From positions 62,001-126,000 of the forward strand of contig NZ_FRDM01000008.1 of assembly GCF_900143215.1 (NCBI RefSeq): a DNA stretch of 64,000 bases, written 5' to 3'. Of the stretch, positions 35,037 through 48,472 are shown piece by piece (the first letter of the stretch is position 1; each line of letters starts with the position of its first letter). Both the position numbers and the translations under genes were made by a program. The stretch comes from Geodermatophilus obscurus (lineage in GTDB: Bacteria; Actinomycetota; Actinomycetes; Mycobacteriales; Geodermatophilaceae). Under the pieces are notes generated by a model. It did no database searches. It was given only the letters and a program-made list of their open reading frames with translations, and was not told the origin of the DNA.

Positions 35037-35741
35037 CAGCCCGCGCCCCTTCGGCGCCGGGCCCTCGCCCGCGGCGGCTTCGGCCAGATAGGGGTTGGTC
35101 GCCCGCTCGCGGCCGATCGTGGTGACCGGGCCGTGCCCGGGCAGCACCACCGTCTCGTCGTCCAGCGGCAGGACGACGTCCTGCAGCGAGCGCAGCATGT
35201 CCTCCCACGACCCGCCGGGGAGGTCGACCCGGCCCACGGACCCGGCGAAGAGCACGTCACCGGCCAGCAGGCCCGGGGCCCCGTCGAAGCCGGCGCCGAG
35301 GTCGAGGGAAAAGACCACCGAGCCCTGCGTGTGCCCAGGGGCGTGCCGCACCGTCAGCTCGACGCCGGCCAGCGACAGCACCACGCCGTCGTCCAACGGC
35401 TTCACGTCGGCCGGGTCGGGCAGCCGGACGCCGGTGACCAGCGGGGCCAGCTGCGAGCCGTGCCAGCGGGCCGGGTCGCTGAGCATCCCGGAGTCGGCCG
35501 GGTGCAGGTAGGCGGGGATGTCGTAGCCGTCGCAGACCGGCAGCACGGAGAAGGTGTGGTCGAGGTGGCCGTGGGTGAGCACGACGGCGACCGGCTTGAG
35601 GCCGTCGTCGGCGAGCATGCGGGCCAGCGGCTCGACGGCGTCCATGCCGGGGTCCACCACCACGCACTCCTGCCGGGGCCCGGGGGCGACGGCGTAGCAG
35701 TTGGTGCCGAACGCGCCGGCCGGGAACGAGCGGATGAGCAC
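35034..35741 (-). CDS. Metallo-beta-lactamase fold hydrolase (glyoxalase II-like)
   Basis: 235 residues. Metal motif THGHLDH, VVDPG upstream, HAPGHTQGS and [11 protein letters not shown] downstream, the pattern of hydroxyacylglutathione hydrolase-like proteins. Actinobacteria lack glutathione, so the thiol ester is likely of another kind (for example mycothiol). Usually next to hisS and a cyclophilin in related genomes. Confidence 0.88.
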   Translation of the reverse strand: MLIRSFPAGAFGTNCYAVAPGPRQECVVVDPGMDAVEPLARMLADDGLKPVAVVLTHGHLDHTFSVLPVCDGYDIPAYLHPADSGMLSDPARWHGSQLAPLVTGVRLPDPADVKPLDDGVVLSLAGVELTVRHAPGHTQGSVVFSLDLGAGFDGAPGLLAGDVLFAGSVGRVDLPGGSWEDMLRSLQDVVLPLDDETVVLPGHGPVTTIGRERATNPYLAEAAAGEGPAPKGRGL

Positions 35742-35894
35742 CCGTGCAGGTTACGCGGGGCCTCCGCGCCGCTCCGGGCCTCTCCACTGCCAGGGACCGG
35801 TCAGGCCCGGCACCTAGACTCGGGGCTCCGACCAGCGGGGTGCGGGCGCACCCGGACGTCCCCCCGCAGCCGTGCGTCTCGAGGAGTACCACCC

Positions 35895-36722
35895 GTGCCC
35901 AGCAACAAGCAGCGGCGGGAGGCCGCCCAGCGGCGCCTGCAGCGCCAACTGGAACGCCGCGCCGAGCTGGCGCGCAAGCGCCGTCGCAACCTGCTCATCG
36001 GGGTCACCGCCGCCGCGGTCGTGCTCGTCGTCGCCACCGTCCTGCTGATCACCGGGATCGGCGGCGACGACACCGATCCCGCCGCCGCGGAGCCCACGCC
36101 CACGCCGGCCGCCCCGGCCACGCCGGGCGTCGTCGACGGCAGCGACGGCACCTGCGACTGGACGCCGGCCGATCCCACCGCCAACCCGAACCTGCAGGCC
36201 GACACCGGCACCCCGCCGGTCGAGGTGACGCCGACCGGCACGACCGAGATCGACATCACCACGAACTTCGGCCCGATCGGCCTCACGCTGGACAACGCCA
36301 ACGCCCCGTGCGGGGTGGCGAGCATGGTCCACCTGGCCGGCCAGGGCTACTTCGACGACACGGTCTGCCACCGGGAGACCGACTCCGCGGGCCTCGCGGT
36401 CCTGCAGTGCGGTGACCCGAGCGGCACCGGCGCCGGCGGCCCGGCCTACGAGTTCCCGACCCAGGTCACCGGCGGGGAGACGTACCCGCGCGGCACGGTG
36501 GCCATGGCCAACAGCGGCCAGGGCTTCGACGGCAGCCAGTTCTTCCTCGTCCACGGCGACAGCCAGCTGCCGCCGTCCTACACCGTCCTCGGCACCATCG
36601 ACGAGGTCGGCCTGGCCACGCTCGACACCATCGCCGCCAACGGCAACGACGGCAGCAACGGCCCGGGGGACGGTGCGCCCACCCAGGAGGTCCGCATCCA
36701 GTCGCTGACGGTGGCCGCGTGA
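35895..36722 (+). CDS. Membrane-anchored cyclophilin-type peptidyl-prolyl isomerase
   Basis: 275 residues. A basic N-terminal segment (NKQRREAAQRRLQRQLERR), a single membrane helix (LLIGVTAAAVVLVVATVLLI), a Pro/Thr-rich linker, then a cyclophilin domain (YFDDTVCHRE, PRGTVAMANSGQGFDGSQFFL). The extracytoplasmic domain probably folds exported proteins. GTG start, GAGGAG nine bases before. Confidence 0.9.
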   Translation: MPSNKQRREAAQRRLQRQLERRAELARKRRRNLLIGVTAAAVVLVVATVLLITGIGGDDTDPAAAEPTPTPAAPATPGVVDGSDGTCDWTPADPTANPNLQADTGTPPVEVTPTGTTEIDITTNFGPIGLTLDNANAPCGVASMVHLAGQGYFDDTVCHRETDSAGLAVLQCGDPSGTGAGGPAYEFPTQVTGGETYPRGTVAMANSGQGFDGSQFFLVHGDSQLPPSYTVLGTIDEVGLATLDTIAANGNDGSNGPGDGAPTQEVRIQSLTVAA

Positions 36723-37432
36723 GCCGGCGGCCGCGCGCGGCGGCCGGCCTCACCGGGGCGCTGCTCGCGCTGAGCGCCTGCGGCGGCGACTCCGCCGCCG
36801 AGGGCAGGCAGGACGGCGGCAACGGCTCGGGCGGCGACGGTGCGGCGGCCTCGGGCACGGTGACCTGCGCGTGGGGCGAGGGCTCCTCGGCCAACCCCTA
36901 CCTCACGGAGGTGGCTCCGCCGGAGGACGTCGTCCCCGCGGCCGGCACCACCGACCTGCGGGTGGCGACCAACCTGGGCGAGCTCACCGTCACGCTGGAC
37001 CGGGCGGCCACCCCGTGCGCCGCCGCCAGCCTGGTGCACCTCTCCGAGCAGGACTTCTTCGATGACACCGCCTGCCACCGCGAGGTCGACAGCGAGGGGC
37101 TGCAGGTGCTGCAGTGCGGCGACCCGACCGGCACCGGCGCCGGCGGGCCGACCTACACCTCCCCGACCGAGGTGACCGGCGAGGAGACCTACCCGCGCGG
37201 CACCGTCGCGATGGCCAACAGCGGCCAGGGCTTCGACGGCAGCCAGTTCTTCTTGGTGTGGGGCGACAGCCGGTTGCCGCCGGCGTACACCGTCGTGGGC
37301 ACCGTCGACGAGGCCGGGCTCGCGGTGCTCGACCAGGTCGCGGTCAACGGCAACGACGGCTCGCTGGAGCCGAGCCCTGGCGGCGGCGCCCCGAACGTCC
37401 CGGTGACCATCGAGTCCGTCACCGTCGCCTGA
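36719..37432 (+). CDS. Lipoprotein cyclophilin-type peptidyl-prolyl isomerase
   Basis: 237 residues, a tandem paralogue of the gene upstream, with which it overlaps by GTGA. A lipobox LSAC follows a short signal, then a low-complexity Gly/Ser linker and the cyclophilin domain (FFDDTACHRE, PRGTVAMANSGQGFDGSQFFL). It differs from its neighbour in the anchor: lipid here, a membrane helix there. Confidence 0.9.
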   Translation: MSRRPRAAAGLTGALLALSACGGDSAAEGRQDGGNGSGGDGAAASGTVTCAWGEGSSANPYLTEVAPPEDVVPAAGTTDLRVATNLGELTVTLDRAATPCAAASLVHLSEQDFFDDTACHREVDSEGLQVLQCGDPTGTGAGGPTYTSPTEVTGEETYPRGTVAMANSGQGFDGSQFFLVWGDSRLPPAYTVVGTVDEAGLAVLDQVAVNGNDGSLEPSPGGGAPNVPVTIESVTVA

Positions 37433-38091
37433 TGGGCCCGGCCGCGCCCGACCCCTACGCGGGCTTCCCGCGAGCGTTCTTCGAGCGCGCCGACGACCGG
37501 GACGACGCCGTCTTCTACGCCCCTCCGCGGCTGGTCACGCACATCGACGACGCCGCGATCGCCGCCGTGGGCGACCTCTACGCCGAACTGGCCATCGACG
37601 GGACCGCGCCCGGACCCCGGCGGGTGCTCGACCTGATGTCGTCGTGGGTCTCGCACTTCCGGACGCCGCCGTCCGAGCTCGTCGTGCTCGGCATGAACGC
37701 CGACGAGCTGGCGGCGAACCCGGCGGCCACGGAGCGGGTGGTCCACGACCTCAACGCCGATCCGCGGGTCCCCCTGCCTGACGCCGACGTCGACGCGGTC
37801 GTCTGCTGCGTGTCGATCGACTACCTGACCCGGCCCATCGAGGTGCTGGCCGACGCCGGGCGCGTGCTGCGCCCCGGCGGCCCGCTGGCGATCACCTTCT
37901 CCAACCGGTGCTTCCCCACCAAGGCCGTCCGCGGCTGGCTGTCCACCGACGACGACCAGCACGGCCGGGTCGTCGCCGAACTGGTCCGCCGTACGGGCCT
38001 GTTCGACGAGCCGCACGTCGAGCTGCGGACGCCCTGGGGGGTCGGCGACCCGCTGTTCGCGGTGACCGCCACCCGGCTGGCGACGAGGTGA
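37432..38091 (+). CDS. SAM-dependent methyltransferase-like protein
   Basis: 219 residues; starts in a TGATG overlap with the cyclophilin. VLDLMSSWVSHF stands where a class I methyltransferase glycine motif would be and lacks the usual GxGxG; VVHDLNADPRVPLPDADVDAVVCCVSIDYLTRP and VLRPGGPLAITFSNRCFPTKAV (in parts) match the later motifs of this family. Substrate unknown. Confidence 0.78.
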   Translation: MGPAAPDPYAGFPRAFFERADDRDDAVFYAPPRLVTHIDDAAIAAVGDLYAELAIDGTAPGPRRVLDLMSSWVSHFRTPPSELVVLGMNADELAANPAATERVVHDLNADPRVPLPDADVDAVVCCVSIDYLTRPIEVLADAGRVLRPGGPLAITFSNRCFPTKAVRGWLSTDDDQHGRVVAELVRRTGLFDEPHVELRTPWGVGDPLFAVTATRLATR

Positions 38092-38170
38092 CGTCCGTCA
38101 CTCAGCCGGCGACACCGGCGATCTCACCCCGTTCGGGACCACCAGGCGTGCGCGATCGCCGATCTCGCCG

Positions 38171-40783
<2,613 letters not shown>

Positions 40784-40873
40784 GGCGACTCCTGCTCAGC
40801 CGTTGGACGGGTGACCCTCCCCATGCTAGACGGGAAGCCCCTGCTCGCGACCCCGTCCGGGGTCACCTACCTC

Positions 40874-41467
40874 TCAGGTGGTCCAGAGCGCGTGCACGGT
40901 GTGCGGCGCCAGTTGCTGCCGCCCGGCGAGGTCGGTCAGCTCGATGACCACCGACACCGCCACCACGACACCGCCGAGCCCCTCGATGAGCGACACGCTG
41001 GCGGCCAGGGTGCCGCCGGTGGCCAGCACGTCGTCGACCAGCAGCACCCGCTGCCCCGGGGTGAGGGAGTCGGTGTGCACCTCGAGGGTCGCGGTGCCGT
41101 ACTCGAGCGCGTAGTCCGCCGAGAGCCGCTCGCGCGGCAGCTTGCCGGCCTTGCGGACCGGCACCACGCCCACGCCGGCCTGCAGCGCCACCGCGGCGGC
41201 GAGCAGGAAGCCGCGGGCCTCGACGCCGACGACGACGTCGAAGCCGGGGTCGCCGGTGCCCGGGGTGGCGAGCGCGGCCGCGCGGGGGTCCACGAGGGTC
41301 GGGGCGGCCAGCCCCTCGACCATCCGGCGGAAGGCGGCCCCGTCGGCGAACACCGGCGTGAGGTCGCGGAAGACGACCCCGGGCTGCGGGAAGTCCGGGA
41401 TGTCGACGGCGAGCGAGGCGATGAGCTCGTCCAGCGGCAGACCGCCCGCCTCGGTGGCGGCGCTCAC
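40874..41467 (-). CDS. apt: Adenine phosphoribosyltransferase
   Basis: 197 residues. Salvages adenine to AMP. IPDFPQPGVVFRDLTPV, GVEARGF, VRKAGKLPRE and the PRPP loop VLLVDDVLATGGT are present. GTG start overlaps the secF stop, so it is coupled to secF; secDF-apt-rel is the standard actinobacterial order. Confidence 0.94.
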   Translation of the reverse strand: MSAATEAGGLPLDELIASLAVDIPDFPQPGVVFRDLTPVFADGAAFRRMVEGLAAPTLVDPRAAALATPGTGDPGFDVVVGVEARGFLLAAAVALQAGVGVVPVRKAGKLPRERLSADYALEYGTATLEVHTDSLTPGQRVLLVDDVLATGGTLAASVSLIEGLGGVVVAVSVVIELTDLAGRQQLAPHTVHALWTT

Positions 41468-42864
41468 CGGCGCCTACGGCCGCCGGAGCGGCGGGTGCCC
41501 GACTGCGGACGGGCGCCGGGTCGCGGCGCGGCGGTCGCACCGCTGCGGGGGGACGGCCGCGCGTCGGGACGCACCGACTCCGGCGACTCGACCACGACGT
41601 CGGCCTGCGCCGGGCCGAGGTCCAGCTCGCGCTCGGCGAGCGCGACCCCGGCCGTCCGCGGGGCGGCGCCGCCCCCGCGGCGGGCGCTGGCGACCGGACC
41701 GGCACCCGTTCGCCGGTCCCCGCCCTGCCGCGCCTGGGAGGACCGGCGGGCGAGCACCCGACGGCGCAGCGCCTGCACCTCCGGCTCGCGCTCCTTGAGG
41801 TCCGCGACGATCGGCGTGGCCAGGAAGATCGAGGAGTAGGCGCCCGCGGCCAGACCCACGAACAGCACCAGGGCCAGGTCCTTGAGCGTCCCGACGCCGA
41901 GCAGCCCGGCGCCCACGAACAGCAGGCCGGCCACCGGGAGCAGCGCGATCACCGAGGTGTTGATCGAGCGCATCAGGGTCTGGTTGACCGCCAGGTTGGC
42001 CGCCTCGCCCCAGGTCATCCGCGCCGACTTGTCCAGGTCCTTGACGTTCTCGTCGACCTTGTCGAAGACGACGACGGTGTCGTAGAGCGAGAAGCCGAGG
42101 ATGGTGAGGAACCCGATCACCGTCGAGGGCGTCACCTCGAAGCCGACGAGCGCGTAGACCCCCGCCGTGACGACGATGTCGTGCACCAGCGCCGCGATCG
42201 CACCGACCGCCATCTTCGGCTGGAAGCGGACCGCCAGGAACAGCACGACCGCGACGAGGAAGACGGCGAGGGCGACCAGCGCCTGGCGGGTGATGTCCTG
42301 GCCCCACTCCGGGCTGACCGCCTCGGGGCTGACCTGGGACGGTTCGACGCCGGCCGCGGCCGCGACCGCGTCGACGACCGCGCGCTCGGTCTCGTTGTCC
42401 AGCGCGCCGGTGCGCAGCAACAGGGCGTTGCCGCCGACGACCTGGGCCGAGGCGACCTCGGCTCCGGCGTCCTCCGCGGCCTCCCGCACCTCGGCGAGCT
42501 GCTCGGTGCTCCCCGGCAGCCGCAGGCTGTTGCCGCCGGCGAAGTCGATGCCGAAGTTGAACCCCCGGAAGACCATGGCGGCGATGCACAGCAGGACCAC
42601 CACCGCGGTGACCCGGTAGATCAGCCGGCTGCGGCCGACGACGTCCAGCCCGGCCTCGCCGTTGTAGAGCCGGTGCGACAGGGAGCCGCGGTGCCGTGGA
42701 CGCCGGCTGGTCCCGCCCTCGCGGGGCAGGCCGGCCGCGTCCAGCGCGGTCTCGTCGGCGGCCGCGGCGGCGTCGTCGGTGGCGCTGCCGGCGGCGGCCG
42801 CCTCGTCGGCATCGGTGCCCACGGGCAGCTCGTCGGCGCCCGGTCGGGGATCGCGGCCGGTCAT
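41464..42864 (-). CDS. secF: Protein translocase subunit SecF
   Basis: 466 residues. An acidic/Ala-rich cytoplasmic N-terminus (~75 residues), six membrane segments, the periplasm-side domain (GIDFAGGNSLRL) and the motif GFSLYDTVVVFDKVDEN. A long basic/Pro-rich cytoplasmic tail (~130 residues) extends past the usual end. Works with SecD to pull exported proteins using proton flow. ATGA overlap with secD. Confidence 0.94.
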   Translation of the reverse strand: MTGRDPRPGADELPVGTDADEAAAAGSATDDAAAAADETALDAAGLPREGGTSRRPRHRGSLSHRLYNGEAGLDVVGRSRLIYRVTAVVVLLCIAAMVFRGFNFGIDFAGGNSLRLPGSTEQLAEVREAAEDAGAEVASAQVVGGNALLLRTGALDNETERAVVDAVAAAAGVEPSQVSPEAVSPEWGQDITRQALVALAVFLVAVVLFLAVRFQPKMAVGAIAALVHDIVVTAGVYALVGFEVTPSTVIGFLTILGFSLYDTVVVFDKVDENVKDLDKSARMTWGEAANLAVNQTLMRSINTSVIALLPVAGLLFVGAGLLGVGTLKDLALVLFVGLAAGAYSSIFLATPIVADLKEREPEVQALRRRVLARRSSQARQGGDRRTGAGPVASARRGGGAAPRTAGVALAERELDLGPAQADVVVESPESVRPDARPSPRSGATAAPRPGARPQSGTRRSGGRRRR

Positions 42865-44495
42865 GCGTCGCTCCTGTCCTGCGCGGTGCGGCCGGCGCCG
42901 GTGGCGACGAGCTCGCGATCCCGGGGAGGACGGCGGCTCGCAGCCGGGCGCGGGCGGTCGAGGCTGCCGCCCAGGCCGGAGAAGCGGCTGCTGCCGAAGA
43001 CGCGGTAGCGGGCCAGCACAGCCATCAGCGGGTGGGTGAAGAGGAAGACGACGACCAGGTCCAGGACCGTCGACATGCCCAGCGTGAAGGCGAAGCCCTT
43101 GACGTCGCCGATCGCCAGCACGTAGAGGATCGCCGCGGCCAGGAAGCTGACCGCGTCGGCCGAGAGGATCGTGCGGCGGGCGCGGACCCACGCGCGCGGC
43201 ACGGCCGAGCGCAGGGTGCGGCCCTCGCGGATCTCGTCCTTGAGCCGCTCGAAGTACACGACGAACGAGTCCGCGGTGATGCCCAGCGACACGATGAACC
43301 CGGCGATGCCGGCGAGGCTGAGCGTGAAGCCGATCTGCCGGCCCAGCACCACCAGGACGCCGTAGACGACCACCGCCGACAGCACCAGGCTGGCGATCAT
43401 CACCAGGCCGAGCAGCCGGTAGTAGAGCAGCGCGTAGAGGAACACCAGCGCGATGCCTATGGCGCCGGCGATCAGGCCGGCCTGCAGCTGCTCGGCGCCC
43501 AGCTCGGTGGAGATGGACTGCGCGGTCGCCTGGGTGAAGGTCAGCGGCAGCGCGCCGTAGCGCAGCTGGTTGGCCAGCTCCTCGGCGCTCTCCTGGTCGA
43601 AGGAGCCGCTGATGGTGGTCGGGTTGCTGGTGATCGCCACCTGGATGGTGGGTGCGGAGATGACCCGGCCGTCGAGGGTGAAGGCGACGTTGTTGCCGAC
43701 GTTGGCCGCGGTGTAGGCCGCCCAGGTGGCCTCGGCGTCGCGGTCGAAGTCCAGCAGGACGACCCACTCACCGGTGCCCTGCTGGGTGCCGGCGCTGGCG
43801 TCGGCGACCTGGGTGCCCTCGATGATCGCCGGGCCGAGCAGGTACTTGGCCGACCCGTCCTCGGTGCACGCGGCGACGTAGCTCTCCGGCAGGTCGACCT
43901 CGGGGGTGGTGTCCTCCGGATCGCAGGTGAGCGTGGCGTACTCCGCCGCGGCCTGCTCCTGGGTGACCGGCGGGGCCCCGGGCTCGGGCAGCGAGGGGTC
44001 GGCGACGGCGCCGTCGGACGGCGTGGCGGGGTCGGCGGGCGCCGCCGGGTCAGACGGCGTGGCGGGGTCGGCGGGCGCGGCCGACTCCCCTGCCGGGGTC
44101 TCCTCGGCGGCCGGGGTGGCCGGCTCGGGGCCCTGGATGACCGGGCGGAAGCGCAGCTGGGCGGTCTGGCCCAGCTCGCGCGCCTGCTCGCCGTCGTCCC
44201 CGGGGACCGAGATGACGATGTTCGAGTCGCCCTCGGTCACCACCTCGGCCTCCGCGACGCCGAGGCCGTTGACCCGCTGCTCGATGATCTGGCGGGCCAG
44301 CTCCAGCTCGGTGGGGTCGGGGGCCTGGCCGTCGGGCGTGGCCGCGGCGAGGGTGACCGTCGTCCCGCCGCGCAGGTCGAGGCCGAGCTGCGGGGTGCGG
44401 GTGTCTCCGGTGAGGAAGACGAGGCCGTACAGGACGGCGACGACGAGCAGGAAGGCGCCGAAGTACCGGCGGGCGGGCAGCGTGCGCTGGGCCAC
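42861..44495 (-). CDS. secD: Protein translocase subunit SecD
   Basis: 544 residues. One N-terminal helix, QLGLDLRGGTTVTL, a large extracytoplasmic domain with an Ala/Pro/Asp/Ser repeat insert (units like DPATPSDPAAPA), then five helices with GITADSFVVYFERLKDE. Forms the SecDF complex with the next gene. Confidence 0.95.
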   Translation of the reverse strand: MAQRTLPARRYFGAFLLVVAVLYGLVFLTGDTRTPQLGLDLRGGTTVTLAAATPDGQAPDPTELELARQIIEQRVNGLGVAEAEVVTEGDSNIVISVPGDDGEQARELGQTAQLRFRPVIQGPEPATPAAEETPAGESAAPADPATPSDPAAPADPATPSDGAVADPSLPEPGAPPVTQEQAAAEYATLTCDPEDTTPEVDLPESYVAACTEDGSAKYLLGPAIIEGTQVADASAGTQQGTGEWVVLLDFDRDAEATWAAYTAANVGNNVAFTLDGRVISAPTIQVAITSNPTTISGSFDQESAEELANQLRYGALPLTFTQATAQSISTELGAEQLQAGLIAGAIGIALVFLYALLYYRLLGLVMIASLVLSAVVVYGVLVVLGRQIGFTLSLAGIAGFIVSLGITADSFVVYFERLKDEIREGRTLRSAVPRAWVRARRTILSADAVSFLAAAILYVLAIGDVKGFAFTLGMSTVLDLVVVFLFTHPLMAVLARYRVFGSSRFSGLGGSLDRPRPAASRRPPRDRELVATGAGRTAQDRSDA

Positions 44496-44509
44496 GGGGC
44501 GGCTCCGGG

Positions 44510-44842
44510 TCAGCGGGTGCGGTCGGCCGGGCCGCCGTCCGCGTCGTCCCCGGGCAGCACCGGACCGTCGGCCGGGCCGGCCACCGCGGGCTTGCGGATC
44601 TCGAGGACCGCCTGCCGGGCGAAGGTGACCACCACGCCGGGGGCGATCTCCAGGTCCACGGTGCCCTCACCGAGCGCGGCGACGGTGCCGTGCATGCCGG
44701 CCGTCGTCATGACCGGGGTGCCCAGGGTCAGCGACTCCTGCAGCGTCCGCTGCTGCTCCTGGATCTTCTTGCGCTGCCGCGCCGGGAGCACGATGAGCAG
44801 CACGAAGGCCAGGACCAGGATGACGAGCGGGAACAACTCCAC
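44510..44842 (-). CDS. yajC: Preprotein translocase accessory subunit YajC
   Basis: 110 residues: an N-terminal membrane helix (LVILVLAFVLLIVLPARQRKK) and the domain MTTAGMHGTVAALGEGTVDLEIAPGV (in parts), ending in an acidic tail. Leads yajC-secD-secF. The 157-base gap to ruvB holds no evident gene. Confidence 0.92.
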   Translation of the reverse strand: MELFPLVILVLAFVLLIVLPARQRKKIQEQQRTLQESLTLGTPVMTTAGMHGTVAALGEGTVDLEIAPGVVVTFARQAVLEIRKPAVAGPADGPVLPGDDADGGPADRTR

Positions 44843-44999
44843 GACAGATGTGCCTCTCTACCGCGCCGTACGGGCCGCGGTGGGTGCGGCCCGGGACGGG
44901 GCCGCGTCGGGTGCGTCGGCTGCGGCGCGGGGACATCCGGGCAGCCGAGCGGGCCACGCGCGGCGACGCCGGACGAGTTGCGCGCCAGCGCTCCGCAGT

Positions 45000-46124
45000 C
45001 TAGGCGTCGAACAACGTCTCTGACGACGAACCCGGGGCCTGTGGGTCGGCTGTGACCCGACCGAGGGGGACGCCGCCGCGCGGCACCGGTTGGCCCAGGT
45101 GGTGCCAGGCCGCCTCGGTGGCCACCCGCCCGCGGGGGGTGCGGGCCAGCAGGCCGGCGCGGACGAGGAACGGCTCGCACACCTCCTCCACGGTGTGCGG
45201 CTCCTCCCCCACGGCCACCGCGAGGGTGGCGACGCCCACCGGACCGCCGCCGAACTTGGTGACCAGCGCGTCGAGCACCGCCCGGTCCAGCCGGTCCAGG
45301 CCCAGCTCGTCGACGTCGTAGAGCGCGAGCGCGGCCTCGGCGACCGCCCGGGTCACCCGCCCGTCGGCGCGCACCTCCGCGTAGTCGCGCACCCGGCGGA
45401 GCAGCCGGTTGGCGATGCGCGGCGTGCCGCGGGACCGGCCGGCGATCTCCGCCGAGCCGTCCGCGGTGAGCTCGACACCCAGCAGCGCGGCGCTGCGGGC
45501 CAGCACCCGCTCCAGCTCGGCCGGCTCGTAGAACTCCATCTGCCCGACGAAGCCGAACCGGTCGCGCAGCGGCCCGGTGAGCAGCCCGGCGCGGGTGGTG
45601 GCCCCGACCAGGGTGAAGGGGTTGATCTCCAGCGGGATCGCGGTGGCCCCCGGCCCCTTGCCGACGACGACGTCGACCCGGAAGTCCTCCATCGCCATGT
45701 AGAGGAGCTCCTCGGCCGGACGGGCGATGCGGTGGATCTCGTCGATGAAGAGCACGTCGCCCGGGGCCAGGTTGGACAGCATCGCGGCGAGGTCACCGGA
45801 GCGCTCGATCGCCGGGCCGCTGGTGATCTTCACCGCCGTCCCGAGCTCGGAGCCGATGATCAGCGCCAGGCTGGTCTTGCCGAGGCCGGGCGGGCCGGAG
45901 AGCAGCACGTGGTCCGGCGGGCGGCCGCGCCGCTTGGCGCCCTCGAGGACCAGCTCCAGCTGGCGGGCCACCTTGGGCTGGCCGATGAAGTCGGTGAGCG
46001 AGTGCGGCCGCAGGGCCGACTCGACGACCCGCTCCTCGTCCCCGGCTGCCGCCGACACCGAGAAGTCGCGCGTGAGGCCCTCCGCCGGCTCGGCGGGCAA
46101 CCCGCGGTCGAAGGGGCTGCTCAT
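45000..46124 (-). CDS. ruvB: Holliday junction branch migration helicase RuvB
   Basis: 374 residues. Walker [15 protein letters not shown], Walker [10 protein letters not shown], sensor [18 protein letters not shown] and the winged-helix C-terminus ending [13 protein letters not shown]. Motor of the RuvABC resolvasome; third gene of ruvC-ruvA-ruvB. Confidence 0.96.
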   Translation of the reverse strand: MSSPFDRGLPAEPAEGLTRDFSVSAAAGDEERVVESALRPHSLTDFIGQPKVARQLELVLEGAKRRGRPPDHVLLSGPPGLGKTSLALIIGSELGTAVKITSGPAIERSGDLAAMLSNLAPGDVLFIDEIHRIARPAEELLYMAMEDFRVDVVVGKGPGATAIPLEINPFTLVGATTRAGLLTGPLRDRFGFVGQMEFYEPAELERVLARSAALLGVELTADGSAEIAGRSRGTPRIANRLLRRVRDYAEVRADGRVTRAVAEAALALYDVDELGLDRLDRAVLDALVTKFGGGPVGVATLAVAVGEEPHTVEEVCEPFLVRAGLLARTPRGRVATEAAWHHLGQPVPRGGVPLGRVTADPQAPGSSSETLFDA

Positions 46125-46176
46125 CGGATCACCCGCTCGCTCAGCGCCGGCGGAGCCGGCACGGTCACCCAGCCGC

Positions 46177-46815
46177 TCACGATCGGCCCAGCAGGCGCAG
46201 CGCCTGGCGCAGCAGGACGGCCACCTCGACCGAGCCGGTGGCGGTGACCTGCTCGTCGGCCAGCGGGGCGAGCTGGACGATCGCCGCGTCGGCCTCCTTG
46301 CCCGTCCAGCCCAGGCTGACCAGGGCCGAGGCCAGCTGGTCGCGCCACGGGGTGACGGGGGTGACCGCCGGCAGGCCCGCGGGGGCGGCGCCGTCGAGCT
46401 GGGTGTCGGTCGAGGTGACGCCGAGCCGGTCGCGCAGCTCGAGGATCAGCCGCTCGGCGCCCTTCTTGCCGATGCCGGGGACCTGCATGAGCGCCTTGAC
46501 GTCGGCCATCGACACCGCCCGGCGCACCTCGCGCGGCGGGTGGATGGCGAGCACGGCCTGCGCCAGCCGCGGTCCCACGCCGTTCGCCGTCTGCAGCAGC
46601 TCGAACAGCTGGCGCTCGTCGTCGTCGGCGAAGCCGTAGAGGGTCAGCGAGTCCTCGCGCACCACCAGGCTGGTCGCCAGCCGCGCGCTCTCCCCCACCT
46701 GCAGCCGGGCGATGGTGCCCGGCGTGCACTGCACCGCCAGACCGACTCCGCCGACCTCGACCACCGCGCCGTCCGGCGACACCGCGGCCACCCGGCCGTT
46801 CACGCTCGCGATCAC
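46177..46815 (-). CDS. ruvA: Holliday junction DNA-binding protein RuvA
   Basis: 212 residues: OB fold ([20 protein letters not shown]), two helix-hairpin-helix motifs ([36 protein letters not shown]), flexible linker and the RuvB-binding C-terminal domain ([15 protein letters not shown]). GTG start, 61 bases after ruvC. Confidence 0.95.
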   Translation of the reverse strand: MIASVNGRVAAVSPDGAVVEVGGVGLAVQCTPGTIARLQVGESARLATSLVVREDSLTLYGFADDDERQLFELLQTANGVGPRLAQAVLAIHPPREVRRAVSMADVKALMQVPGIGKKGAERLILELRDRLGVTSTDTQLDGAAPAGLPAVTPVTPWRDQLASALVSLGWTGKEADAAIVQLAPLADEQVTATGSVEVAVLLRQALRLLGRS

Positions 46816-46876
46816 CGTCGCACCCCCGTCGGGCTCGCCGCGCAGCCGCGGGGCGGCACACCGGTCAGCAGTGTGC

Positions 46877-47443
46877 TCACCGGGACACCCCCTGCCAGCG
46901 CGGCAGCGTCCGCCGCACCACCGGCGCGCCGATCCCGCCCGCCAGCGCGGCCACCCGGAGCCGCTGCTGCGCCGGCCCGCGCCAGGCGTGGCAGACCGCG
47001 AGCGCCAGCGCGTCGGCGGCGTCGGCCGGCTTGGGGGCCGCCGCGAGCCCCAGCACCCGGGTGACCATCAGGGTGACCTGCTCCTTGTCCGCGCGGCCGC
47101 TGCCGGAGATGGCGGCCTTGACCTCGCTCGGGGTGTGCCAGGCGACCGGCCGGTCGGCCTGCGCGGCGGCCAGCGCGGCCACGCCCGCGGCCTGCGCCGT
47201 CCCCGTGGCGGTGCCCTTGTTGTTCTGGGTGAAGACCCGCTCGATCGCCACGACGTCGGGGCGGTGCTCGCGCAGCAACGCGGTGACGGCGGTGTGCAGC
47301 TCCAGCAGCCGCAACTCGAGGTCGAGCTCTGCAGCGGTGCGCACGACCCCCACGCCGACCGCGGTCGGCCGCGCGCCGGGGCGGCCGTCGACCACCCCCC
47401 AGCCGCACCGGGTGAGGCCCGGGTCGATACCGAGCACCCGCAT
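46877..47443 (-). CDS. ruvC: Holliday junction resolvase RuvC
   Basis: 188 residues. The four catalytic acids are visible in [24 protein letters not shown], and [12 protein letters not shown] near residue 140. Cuts Holliday junctions. A LexA-type box lies 22 bases before the start, so the operon is probably SOS-controlled. Confidence 0.96.
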   Translation of the reverse strand: MRVLGIDPGLTRCGWGVVDGRPGARPTAVGVGVVRTAAELDLELRLLELHTAVTALLREHRPDVVAIERVFTQNNKGTATGTAQAAGVAALAAAQADRPVAWHTPSEVKAAISGSGRADKEQVTLMVTRVLGLAAAPKPADAADALALAVCHAWRGPAQQRLRVAALAGGIGAPVVRRTLPRWQGVSR

Positions 47444-47464
47444 GGAGGCGCCTCCTGCCGTCAG

Positions 47465-47480
47465 CCGAACTGGTGTTCGA
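47465..47480 (-). promoter_or_regulatory. LexA/SOS box upstream of ruvC
   Basis: TCGAACACCAGTTCGG (minus strand) matches the actinobacterial SOS box TCGAAC-N4-GTTCGA at 11 of 12 fixed positions. Its place just upstream of the ruvCAB operon is a classic LexA target. Confidence 0.8.
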
Positions 47481-47570
47481 CCCACGGTAGCCGTCCGGGG
47501 CGACGGGACGACGCGACACGCCCGCGCGAGCGGACGTGCGGGCACGGCCCCCTCGCGGGAGCCCGCCGCC

Positions 47571-47619
47571 GGCCCCGTCCAGGGCGCCGCCCCGAGCCCG
47601 TGGGGGGCAGGACGGGGCC
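47571..47619 (-). terminator. Terminator hairpin downstream of yebC
   Basis: GGCCCCGTCC (47571-47580) pairs with GGACGGGGCC (47610-47619), a 10-bp perfect stem with a 29-base loop, between yebC and ruvC. Confidence 0.65.
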
Positions 47620-47643
47620 TCCCGTGGCAGGGGCGAGGGAGTG

Positions 47644-48393
<750 letters not shown>

Positions 48394-48472
48394 GAATCCT
48401 CCTCGCTGGCGCTCGTCGGCCGCGTTCGCGGCCCCGCTCCTGTGCCCGCCGCTGAGCTCGCAAGCTCGCTCA
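48394..48472 (-). repeat. Stop-to-SD repeat element, copy 3 (pdxT to yebC)
   Basis: Begins with the pdxT stop as TGAGCGAGCTTGCGAGCTC and ends CCAGCGAGGAGGA before the yebC GTG. Middle GCGAACGCGGCCGACGAGCG is shared with copy 2. Confidence 0.87.

Noticed and set aside
38092-38170. Terminator between the methyltransferase and rel
   Set aside because: Only short, imperfect GGCGATC/GATCGCC pairings are visible; not convincing enough to list.
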